A stretch of 64,000 bases of DNA from CADEED01 sp035502995. Its GTDB lineage: Bacteria; Pseudomonadota; Gammaproteobacteria; Steroidobacterales; Steroidobacteraceae. The notes beneath the pieces were generated by a model. The model ran no database searches. It worked only from the letters and a program-made list of their open reading frames with translations, and was not told where the DNA came from. The stretch spans positions 1 to 64,000 of the forward strand of contig DATJTW010000082.1 of NCBI GenBank assembly GCA_035502995.1. The letters are read 5' to 3'. Shown here in pieces: positions 9,545-16,460 of this stretch; the first letter of the stretch is position 1; every line of letters begins with the position of its first letter. The translations under genes and the position numbers were made by a program.

Positions 9545-10339
9545 ATGCCGACGAAGCGTGCGGTTTCAAAACCCGCCAAGGCGAAGAAAGTCGAGAAACC
9601 CAAGTTGACCGCGAAAAAGCCGGCGGCGAAATCCGCCGCACCCAAAGCCCCCGTCAAGCCCGCGCCCGTGAAGGCGCCCGTCGCCGCGAAGCCGGCGGCG
9701 CCCGCTGCCAAGCCTGTCGCTCCCAAGCCCGCGCCCGTCGCGAGCACCAGCGCGGGTCCCGTCGCCCAGGCCGTGCGCAAGTCGCCGCCGCCGGAGCGCA
9801 ATGGCATCACCGCCACCGCGGTGCCGACGTCGCAGAATCCGATGGGCGCCAGTGCCCGACCGCTCTCCGCCGAGGACTCTGACGACCTCGAAGCCGGCAG
9901 CCTGCTCGCAGGCCCGCGCAATGTAACGCCGTACATCACCAAGCGTGGTGAGGCGTACATGAACAAGGAGCAGCTCGAGCACTTCCGGAACATCCTCAAC
10001 GGCTGGAAGCGCGATCTCATGGAAGAAGTCGACCGCACCGTGTCGCACATGAAGGACGAAGCGGCTAACTTCCCTGACCCGAACGACCGTGCCACGCAGG
10101 AAGAGGAATTCAGCCTCGAGCTGCGCACGCGCGATCGCGAGCGCAAGCTGATCCGCAAGATCGACGAGGCGCTGAAGCGCGTGGAAGACGGCTCGTACGG
10201 CTACTGCCTCGAGACCGGCGAAGAGATCGGCGTGAAGCGTCTCGAAGCCCGTCCCGTCGCCACGCTCACGATCGAAGCCCAGGAACGTCGCGAACGTCGC
10301 GAACGCCAGTACGGCGATCGTGACGATCGGTACCGCTGA
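9545..10339 (+). CDS. dksA: DksA/TraR-type RNA polymerase-binding regulator, cysteine-poor, with basic N-terminal extension
   Basis: Encodes 264 residues, against about 150 for E. coli DksA. DksA binds the RNA polymerase secondary channel with ppGpp and adjusts rRNA and amino-acid promoters. The core begins near residue 135 (AYMNKEQLEHFRNIL) and has the acidic coiled-coil tip with FPDPNDRATQEEE. The zinc finger is altered: only the first cysteine (GYCLETG) remains; the other three positions are Thr, Thr and Ala (ATLTIEAQ). This cysteine-poor form is known from alphaproteobacteria and Xanthomonadales. Residues 1-75 are Lys/Ala/Pro repeats resembling a histone-H1-like tail, function unknown. 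A terminator follows. Confidence 0.9.
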   Translation: MPTKRAVSKPAKAKKVEKPKLTAKKPAAKSAAPKAPVKPAPVKAPVAAKPAAPAAKPVAPKPAPVASTSAGPVAQAVRKSPPPERNGITATAVPTSQNPMGASARPLSAEDSDDLEAGSLLAGPRNVTPYITKRGEAYMNKEQLEHFRNILNGWKRDLMEEVDRTVSHMKDEAANFPDPNDRATQEEEFSLELRTRDRERKLIRKIDEALKRVEDGSYGYCLETGEEIGVKRLEARPVATLTIEAQERRERRERQYGDRDDRYR

Positions 10340-10371
10340 CGATCGTTCCGGAGTGTCTGCGAACCTCACGG

Positions 10372-10397
10372 ACGCCGCCCTTCCCGGGCGGCGTTTT
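10372..10397 (+). terminator. Intrinsic terminator after dksA
   Basis: A perfect 9-bp stem ACGCCGCCC / GGGCGGCGT with a five-base loop, followed by TTTT. It lies 33 bases past the dksA stop and before gluQRS. Confidence 0.75.
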
Positions 10398-10437
10398 CCG
10401 TTGTGGGCCCGCCCCGCTGCCGAGGTGAGCGCCTGAC

Positions 10438-11355
10438 ATGGCCGGCCGTTTCGCTCCGTCGCCCACCGGATCCCTGCACGCCGGCTCGCTGCTCGCCGCG
10501 GTCGGCAGCTATCTCGACGCGCGCGCCGCCGGAGAGCGCTGGCTGCTGCGCATCGAGGACCTCGATACGCCTCGCGTCGTGCCCGGCTGCGCCGACGGCA
10601 TGTTGCGGACGCTCGAAGCCTACGGCTTCGAATGGGACGGCGACGTCGTCCGGCAGAGCACGCGCGCCGATGCCTATCGCGATGCCCTAACCACTCTCGC
10701 CGCCCGCGGCCGCCTGTACCGGTGCAGCTGTTCGCGCCGGGAGCTGGCGGGCGACGGCGGCGAGGAGCCCGCCGCCTATCCCGGCACCTGCCGCGCGGGC
10801 ACGACCCGGCCCGGACCGACCGCCGTGCGCTTCCACGTGTCCGATGCGGCGGTCGCGTTCGACGACCTCTTCCTCGGTAGTCAGGCGTTCGACCTGGGCG
10901 TGCTCGGCGACTTCGTCGTCGAGCGTCGCGACGGCATCGCCAGCTACCAGCTCGCGGTGGTCGTCGACGATGCCTGGCAGGGGGTGACGCGCGTGGTGCG
11001 CGGCGCCGATCTCCTCGAGAGCACGCCGTGGCAGCTCGACCTGCAGGCCGCGCTCGGACTGCAACGGCCTATCTACGGCCACCTGCCGCTCGTGACCGAG
11101 CCGGACGGGAGCAAGTTGTCGAAGTCGCGGCGGGCGGTGCCGATCCCGGACGCCGACGCGCTCCCGGGCGGTGGCCCGGGCCGGGCGATCTCTGCCGCCC
11201 TCACCTCGACCCTTAAGCTCTTATCCCAGTCCCCGCCCGCCGATCTCGCTGAAATGCCTATTAAAGATGTGTGGTGCTGGGCGCTGGCGAACTGGACGCC
11301 GCAAGCTCTGGTGGGCCTGAAGAAAGTACAACTGTCCGCAACGGGCGACATATAA
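10438..11355 (+). CDS. gluQ: Glutamyl-Q tRNA(Asp) synthetase
   Basis: Encodes 305 residues, a truncated glutamyl-tRNA synthetase lacking the anticodon-binding half. It attaches glutamate to queuosine in tRNA-Asp. Seen: the HIGH-like PSPTGSLHAGS (8-18), LRIEDLDTPR, a zinc site with CSCS...YPGTC, and the KMSKS-like SKLSKS near residue 224. dksA-gluQRS is a conserved neighbourhood in gammaproteobacteria, and queF just upstream makes the same queuosine pathway, which supports the call. Confidence 0.94.
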   Translation: MAGRFAPSPTGSLHAGSLLAAVGSYLDARAAGERWLLRIEDLDTPRVVPGCADGMLRTLEAYGFEWDGDVVRQSTRADAYRDALTTLAARGRLYRCSCSRRELAGDGGEEPAAYPGTCRAGTTRPGPTAVRFHVSDAAVAFDDLFLGSQAFDLGVLGDFVVERRDGIASYQLAVVVDDAWQGVTRVVRGADLLESTPWQLDLQAALGLQRPIYGHLPLVTEPDGSKLSKSRRAVPIPDADALPGGGPGRAISAALTSTLKLLSQSPPADLAEMPIKDVWCWALANWTPQALVGLKKVQLSATGDI

Positions 11356-11428
11356 GCAGAAATCGTGACTCGAATTGTCGGAGCATTGGAAGGTGTACTA
11401 AGGTGCACGCCACACGGAGGGTGAAGGC

Positions 11429-11938
11429 ATGAGCGAACCACGCGTCATCAAGAAGTACCCGAACCGCAGGCTCTACGACACGGTTCAGAGCAAATACATC
11501 ACGCTCAGCGACATCAGGTCTCTCGTTCTCGAGCGCATCGACTTCGTCGTCATCGACAAGAAATCCCAGGACGACATCACGCGCAGCATCCTGCTGCAGG
11601 TCATCGCCGAGCAGGAGCACGGCATCGACCCGGTGATGAGCCGCGATTTCCTCTCGCAAGTCATCCGTTCGTACGGCGGCCAGCTGCAGGGAATGCTTTC
11701 GAGCTATCTCGAGCAGAGCATGAAGCTGTTCAACACGCAGCAACGCGAGTTGCGCGACAAGGTCAAGGCCGTGGTCGGTGCCGACCCGGTGGAAACCGTC
11801 GCGGGCGTCGCGCAGCGCAACTACCAGCGCTGGCGGTCGGTGCAGGACGAGATCTTCAAGACGTTGATGAACGCCACGGGTCGTGGCGGTCGCGACGGAA
11901 CCGAAGAGAAGCCCACCGAGACTTCGAGCCACCAGTAG
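11429..11938 (+). CDS. phaR: PhaR-type polyhydroxyalkanoate synthesis regulator
   Basis: Encodes 169 residues. The N-terminal PHB/PHA accumulation regulator DNA-binding domain is clear (VIKKYPNRRLYDT, then YITLSDIR), followed by a PHB_acc domain (IAEQEHG...MSRDFLSQVIRSYGGQLQ) and a helical stretch. PhaR represses phasin and polymer genes and binds the polymer. No pha synthesis genes are in this window, so its targets lie elsewhere. ATG 11429 has GGAGGG about 7 bases upstream. Confidence 0.9.
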   Translation: MSEPRVIKKYPNRRLYDTVQSKYITLSDIRSLVLERIDFVVIDKKSQDDITRSILLQVIAEQEHGIDPVMSRDFLSQVIRSYGGQLQGMLSSYLEQSMKLFNTQQRELRDKVKAVVGADPVETVAGVAQRNYQRWRSVQDEIFKTLMNATGRGGRDGTEEKPTETSSHQ

Positions 11939-11959
11939 GCGGCGGTAGTTAGTTACCCG

Positions 11960-11990
11960 CCCGCGCCCTCTCCGGGGCGCGGGTTCCCCT
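11960..11990 (+). terminator. Probable terminator after phaR
   Basis: A GC-rich 9-bp stem CCCGCGCCC / GGGCGCGGG with loop TCTCCG lies 22 bases past phaR. The tail, TTCCCCT, has few T residues, so termination may be weak. Confidence 0.45.
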
Positions 11991-12010
11991 CCGGCAACCT
12001 GGAATTTCCC

Positions 12011-12553
12011 ATGGCGCAATGCCCCACGTGCGCTGACTCCACGCTCGTGCACGCGATGCTGACGGACGGCCTCGCCGGTCATCGCTGCGGCAATTGTCTC
12101 GGCACGCTGGTCAGCCTGGTTTCGTACCGCGCCTGGCGCGAAGGCCCGGGCCGCGCCCGGCTGCCGGCGATGCCGGACGCCGTGGCCGACGTCGCCCCGC
12201 CCGATTCGCTCGCCGCGAAGAAGTGCCCGAAGTGCCGGTCGGTCATGAGCAAGTACCGTGTCAGCGCGGAGAAGGCGAACCGCCTCGACTATTGCCCGCA
12301 CTGCGAGGAGATCTGGCTCGATGACGGCGAGTGGCAGCTGGTCGAGGGTTTGGTGAATTCGGGAGACTTCGCCCGCGTGTTCACGCAGGCCTGGCAGTTC
12401 GCCGTGCGTTCCGGCATCGCCGGCGCGATGGAAGACCAGCGGCTGCGTGGGTTGTTAGGCGCCGACCACGCGAGGTTCGTCGAGTTCGCCCGGTGGCTGG
12501 CCACGCGCGACGACCGCCAGGAAATCGTCGCCCAGCTGGCACGCTTCAAGTAG
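12011..12553 (+). CDS. Zinc-ribbon (zf-TFIIB-like) protein of unknown function
   Basis: Encodes 180 residues. There are two zinc ribbons: CPTCADS...CGNC at residues 4-29 and CPKCRSV...YCPHCEEIWLDDGEW around 72-108. The second is the zf-TFIIB motif seen in many small uncharacterised bacterial proteins. The C-terminal 70 residues are helical without a recognised fold. A nucleic-acid or scaffold role is possible but not shown. It is convergent with pnp. Confidence 0.8.
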   Translation: MAQCPTCADSTLVHAMLTDGLAGHRCGNCLGTLVSLVSYRAWREGPGRARLPAMPDAVADVAPPDSLAAKKCPKCRSVMSKYRVSAEKANRLDYCPHCEEIWLDDGEWQLVEGLVNSGDFARVFTQAWQFAVRSGIAGAMEDQRLRGLLGADHARFVEFARWLATRDDRQEIVAQLARFK

Positions 12554-12564
12554 CGCTGCAAAAG

Positions 12565-12600
12565 AAAACGCCACCCCTTCTTCCGAAGGAGGCGGCGTTT
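12565..12600 (-). terminator. Terminator of the rpsO-pnp end, possibly bidirectional
   Basis: Outer stem AAACGCC / GGCGTTT and inner CTTC / GAAG around a TTCC loop. On the minus strand it lies 22 bases past the pnp stop and runs into TTTTCTTTT. On the plus strand it also follows the zinc-ribbon gene, but with a poor T tract. Confidence 0.75.
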
Positions 12601-12621
12601 CCGGATCGACGGATCGACTGA

Positions 12622-14712
12622 TCAGGCGGCGTCGTCGACGTTCCGCATCGACAGGCGCACGCGACCCTGGCGGTCGACCTCGAGCACCTTCACGCGCACG
12701 TTGTCGCCTTCCTTGAGCTTGTCCGACACCTTCTCGACGCGCTCCTCGCTGATCTGCGAGATGTGCACGAGGCCGTCGCGGCCCGGGAGGATCGTGACGA
12801 ACGCACCGAAGTCCATCAGGCGCACGACCTTGCCTTCGTACACGCGACCGACTTCGACGTCGGCCGTGATCAGCTCGATGCGGCGCTGGGCTTCGCGGCC
12901 CGCGGCGCCCGAGACGCTGGCGATCTTGACCGTGCCATCGTTCTCGATGTCGATCGTGGTGCCCGTCTCTTCGGTGATCTGGCGGATGACCGCGCCACCC
13001 TTGCCGATGACGTCGCGGATCTTCTCCGGATCGATCTTGAGGGTGATGATCGACGGCGCCCAGTCGGACATCTTCTCGCGCGTCGTCGAGATGACCTTGT
13101 TCATCTCGCCGAGGATGTGCAGGCGGCCTTCCTTCGCCTGCGCCAGCGCGACCTTCATGATCTCGGGCGAGATGCCCTCGACCTTGATGTCCATCTGCAG
13201 CGCGGTGACGCCGTCCTTCGAACCGGCCACCTTGAAGTCCATGTCGCCGAGATGGTCTTCGTCACCGAGGATGTCGGTGATGACCTTGAAGCGCTCGCCC
13301 TCGAGCACGAGGCCCATGGCGACGCCCGCGACCGGCGCCTTGATCGGCACGCCCGCGTCCATCAGCGACAGCGAGGCGCCGCAGACGGAGGCCATCGACG
13401 ACGAACCGTTCGACTCGAGGATTTCCGAGACGATGCGGATGACGTACGGGAATTTCTCCATGTCCGGCATCATCGCCGCGATGCCGCGGCGCGCCAGGTT
13501 GCCGTGGCCGATCTCGCGGCGCTTCGGCGAACCCATCATGCCGGTCTCACCGACGGAGAACGGAGGGAAGTTGTAGTGGAACATGAACGGCTCGCGGCGT
13601 TCGCCTTCGAGCGCGTCGATGATCTGCGCGTCGCGGCCGGTACCGAGGGTCGTCACCACGAGCGCCTGCGTCTCGCCACGCGTGAACAGCGCCGAACCGT
13701 GTGTACGCGGCAGCACGCCCACCTTCACGGTGATCGGGCGCACGGTGGTCGCGTTGCGGCCGTCGATGCGCGGCTCGCCGTTCAGGATGCGCTGGCGGAC
13801 GATGTTGCTCTCGAGCTTGAACAGTGAATTGTCGACCTCGTCGGCCGTGTACTTCGGCGCGTCGCCACCCGACAGCGCCAGCGTGGCGGCGGCCTTGATC
13901 TCGCCGATCTTCGCGTAGCGGTCCTGCTTCACGGTGATCAGGTATGCGTCCGACAGCGCCTTCTGCGCCTGCGCGGCGACGGCGGCATCGAGCTCGGCGG
14001 ATGCGGCATTCGGCTTCCAGTCCCAGCGCGGCTTGCCGACCGCGGCGACCATTTCGTTGATGGTCTTGATCGCGACCTGCATCTGCTCGTGGCCGAACAC
14101 CACGGCGCCGAGCATGACTTCCTCGGACAGGCCCGAGGCTTCCGACTCGACCATCAGCACCGACTTCGCGGTGCCGGCGACCACGAGGTGCAGCTGCGAC
14201 TCGGTCAGCTCCTTGCGGCTCGGGTTCAGCAGGTACTTGCCGTCCTTGTAGCCGACGCGCGCGGCGCCGATCGGGCCCGCGAACGGCACACCGGCCAGCG
14301 ACAACGCGGCGGAGGCGCCGATCAACGCCGGGATGTCGGCGTCGATGTCCGGATCCATCGAGATCACCTGCGCGACGACCTGCACTTCATTGAAGAAGCC
14401 GTCGGGGAACAGCGGACGGATCGGGCGATCGATGAGGCGGGAATTCAGCGTCTCTTTCTCGGTCGGACGACCTTCGCGCTTGAAGAAGCCGCCGGGGATG
14501 CGACCCGCGGCGTAGGTCTTCTCGATGTAGTTGACGGTCAGGGGGAAGAAGTCCTTGCCGGGCACGGCCTTCTTCGCGGCGACGGCGGTGACGAGCACCA
14601 CGGTGTCGCCGAGGGAGACGACCACCGAGGCCGAGGCCTGGCGGGCGACTTCGCCGGTTTCGATGGAGATGGTGTGTTGACCGTACTGAAACGATTTCTT
14701 GAGAACGCTCAC
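12622..14712 (-). CDS. pnp: Polyribonucleotide nucleotidyltransferase (PNPase)
   Basis: Encodes 696 residues, the normal length. PNPase degrades RNA 3' to 5' with phosphate, in the degradosome and alone. Two RNase PH domains (ending near 545), an alpha-helical linker, then KH (VIGKGGAVIRQI) and S1 (GKVVRLMDFGAFV) domains. FFKREGRPTEKE and GSPKRREIGHG are family landmarks. The frame is open to a TTG at 14736, but the GTG at 14710-14712 (MSVLKKSFQYG) has AAGGA just upstream and matches the family start. It follows rpsO across 104 bases holding a hairpin. Confidence 0.97.
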   Translation of the reverse strand: MSVLKKSFQYGQHTISIETGEVARQASASVVVSLGDTVVLVTAVAAKKAVPGKDFFPLTVNYIEKTYAAGRIPGGFFKREGRPTEKETLNSRLIDRPIRPLFPDGFFNEVQVVAQVISMDPDIDADIPALIGASAALSLAGVPFAGPIGAARVGYKDGKYLLNPSRKELTESQLHLVVAGTAKSVLMVESEASGLSEEVMLGAVVFGHEQMQVAIKTINEMVAAVGKPRWDWKPNAASAELDAAVAAQAQKALSDAYLITVKQDRYAKIGEIKAAATLALSGGDAPKYTADEVDNSLFKLESNIVRQRILNGEPRIDGRNATTVRPITVKVGVLPRTHGSALFTRGETQALVVTTLGTGRDAQIIDALEGERREPFMFHYNFPPFSVGETGMMGSPKRREIGHGNLARRGIAAMMPDMEKFPYVIRIVSEILESNGSSSMASVCGASLSLMDAGVPIKAPVAGVAMGLVLEGERFKVITDILGDEDHLGDMDFKVAGSKDGVTALQMDIKVEGISPEIMKVALAQAKEGRLHILGEMNKVISTTREKMSDWAPSIITLKIDPEKIRDVIGKGGAVIRQITEETGTTIDIENDGTVKIASVSGAAGREAQRRIELITADVEVGRVYEGKVVRLMDFGAFVTILPGRDGLVHISQISEERVEKVSDKLKEGDNVRVKVLEVDRQGRVRLSMRNVDDAA

Positions 14713-14775
14713 GCTGGATTCCTTCACGAGGCCCAAATGCCTCGAGTGCGTTATGGACGGGAAAAGAACGGAAAA

Positions 14776-14804
14776 GAAAAAGGCCGCGCGTGATGCGCGG
14801 CCTT
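14776..14804 (-). terminator. rpsO-pnp intergenic hairpin (terminator/processing site)
   Basis: Perfect 10-bp stem AAGGCCGCGC / GCGCGGCCTT with loop GTGAT. On the minus strand it is followed by a T-rich tract (TTTTTCTTTTCC). It sits 12 bases past rpsO. In E. coli the same interval has a terminator and an RNase III site; which applies here is not known. Confidence 0.75.
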
Positions 14805-14816
14805 CGAGTTCGGTTG

Positions 14817-15086
14817 TTAGCGCCGGAGCCCGAGACGCTCGACGACTTCCTGGTACTTGGCCGGCTTGGTGGCCTTCAGGTAGTCGAGGAGCTTGCGACG
14901 CTGGTTCACGAGCTTCACGAGCCCGCGGCGGGAAGCATGGTCACGCTTGTGCGTGCCGAAGTGGTCGCCGAGGCCGTTGATGCGCTCGGACAGCAGCGCG
15001 ATCTGGACTTCGGGCGAACCAGTATCGTTCGCCGCACGACGGAACTCGGCAACGACACCGGATTTTTTTTCAGTGGCAAGAGACAT
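14817..15086 (-). CDS. rpsO: 30S ribosomal protein S15
   Basis: Encodes 89 residues, the standard S15 length. S15 binds the central domain of 16S rRNA early in 30S assembly. Characteristic blocks: DTGSPEVQIALLSERI, HKRDHASRRGL and the C-terminal LLDYL. The reading frame stays open 24 codons upstream; the ATG at 15084-15086 gives the family start MSLATEKK. It lies between truB and pnp in the classic rbfA-truB-rpsO-pnp order. Confidence 0.97.
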   Translation of the reverse strand: MSLATEKKSGVVAEFRRAANDTGSPEVQIALLSERINGLGDHFGTHKRDHASRRGLVKLVNQRRKLLDYLKATKPAKYQEVVERLGLRR

Positions 15087-15167
15087 CAGTTTTGATTCCT
15101 CGAACGAAAGTATTTGCCTGATTTTGCGGGCGCGAAGTCTACCGAAAACATTCCGCAAAGCATAGGT

Positions 15168-16058
15168 TTACCGCGCATCCGGCAATAACAGCCGGCGCGG
15201 CTGCAGGCGACCGTCCGGCAGCGCCTCGGCCAGTCCCACGAAGACCCCGTCCGGGGCGTACAGACGAACCCGCTGGCCGGGCTTCGTCGCCGGTCCGGGC
15301 TCCGGCTGCACCGCCTGCCCGTTCCGCACGGATGCCTCCTGCGCCGCCGTGAGCGCTGCCCGGGGCAACGCCGCCAGGGCCGCGTCGGGCGACATCAGGT
15401 TCTTTCCCTCCGCCGCGCCGGCGAGCACGGCCTCCAGCGCCTGGACGGGATGACCCTTGAACGGTTCCACCCAGGGCCGGCGCAGGCTGGTGAGATGGCC
15501 GACCGTCCCGAGCGCCCGGGCGATGTCCTCGCCGAGCACGCGGATGTAGGTGCCCTTGGTGCATTCGCAGACCAGCTCGAGCGCGGATTCCCCGCGTCCC
15601 CGCAGCGCGAGATCGCGGATCTCGATGCGCCGCGGCGCACGCTCCACCTCGATGCCCTGCCGCGCCAGCTCGTACAGCGGCCGTCCGTCGCGCTTCAGCG
15701 CCGAGTACATCGGCGGCACCTGGTCCTGCGGACCGACGAAACGTGCCAGCACCGCCGACAGGACGGCGTCATCGAACACCGGCACGGGCTGCGTCTCGAC
15801 GACCTGCCCGTCCGCGTCGCCGGTGTCCGTGCGCGAGCCGAGCGTCAGCGTGAACTCGTAGGCCTTGCCGCCGGACTCGATCTCGGCGATGACCTTGGTG
15901 GCCTCGTCGAGGCAAATCGGCAGCATGCCGGTGGCCATGGGATCGAGCGTGCCGACGTGGCCGGCGCTCTTCGCCTTGAAGGCCTTGCGCACGCGCTGCA
16001 GCGCGCCGTTCGACGACAGCCCGCGGGGCTTGTCGAGCAGGAGGATGCCGCTCGGCAT
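15168..16058 (-). CDS. truB: tRNA pseudouridine(55) synthase TruB
   Basis: Encodes 296 residues. It makes pseudouridine 55 in the T loop of tRNAs. The catalytic aspartate is Asp39 in GTLDPMATG; KxxG substrate-loop residues and YSALKRDGRPLYELAR are seen, and a C-terminal PUA-like domain ends with VGLAEALPDGRLQPRRLL. It follows rbfA by 9 bases. Nothing unusual. Confidence 0.96.
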   Translation of the reverse strand: MPSGILLLDKPRGLSSNGALQRVRKAFKAKSAGHVGTLDPMATGMLPICLDEATKVIAEIESGGKAYEFTLTLGSRTDTGDADGQVVETQPVPVFDDAVLSAVLARFVGPQDQVPPMYSALKRDGRPLYELARQGIEVERAPRRIEIRDLALRGRGESALELVCECTKGTYIRVLGEDIARALGTVGHLTSLRRPWVEPFKGHPVQALEAVLAGAAEGKNLMSPDAALAALPRAALTAAQEASVRNGQAVQPEPGPATKPGQRVRLYAPDGVFVGLAEALPDGRLQPRRLLLPDAR

Positions 16059-16067
16059 GGGCGGAGC

Positions 16068-16436
16068 TCAGTCCGGCTTGGACTGGTCCGACTTCACGGC
16101 GCCGTCGATGAGGCGCGTGAGCTTGTCGGCGTGCTCGATCTGCTGGTCGTAGAGGAACTCGAGCCGCGGCGCGTGCCGCAGCTGCAGCGCGCGGCCGAGC
16201 TCGCCGCGCAGGAACCCGGCGGCGCGGTTCAGCCCCTCGGCGACCTCCTCGGGCGTGTGCTTGTCGCCGAACGGCACGAAGTACGCACGCGCGACGGACA
16301 TGTCCGGCGCGACGCTGATGGCCGTGAACGTCACGTTGCCGACGCGCGGGTCGCGCACCTCGCGCGACACCAGCGTCGACAACACGCGCTGCATCTCGCC
16401 CTCGATGCGGCCGAGGCGTTGCGATTTCGAGCTCAT
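16068..16436 (-). CDS. rbfA: 30S ribosome-binding factor RbfA
   Basis: Encodes 122 residues. RbfA binds immature 30S subunits and helps 16S 5'-end maturation, also in the cold. It shows the KH-like fold sequence with REVRDPRVG and LRHAPRLEFLYD. It sits 24 bases downstream of infB and directly before truB, its usual place. Confidence 0.95.
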   Translation of the reverse strand: MSSKSQRLGRIEGEMQRVLSTLVSREVRDPRVGNVTFTAISVAPDMSVARAYFVPFGDKHTPEEVAEGLNRAAGFLRGELGRALQLRHAPRLEFLYDQQIEHADKLTRLIDGAVKSDQSKPD

Positions 16437-16460
16437 GTCAAACTACCCGTGCCGCGCGCA

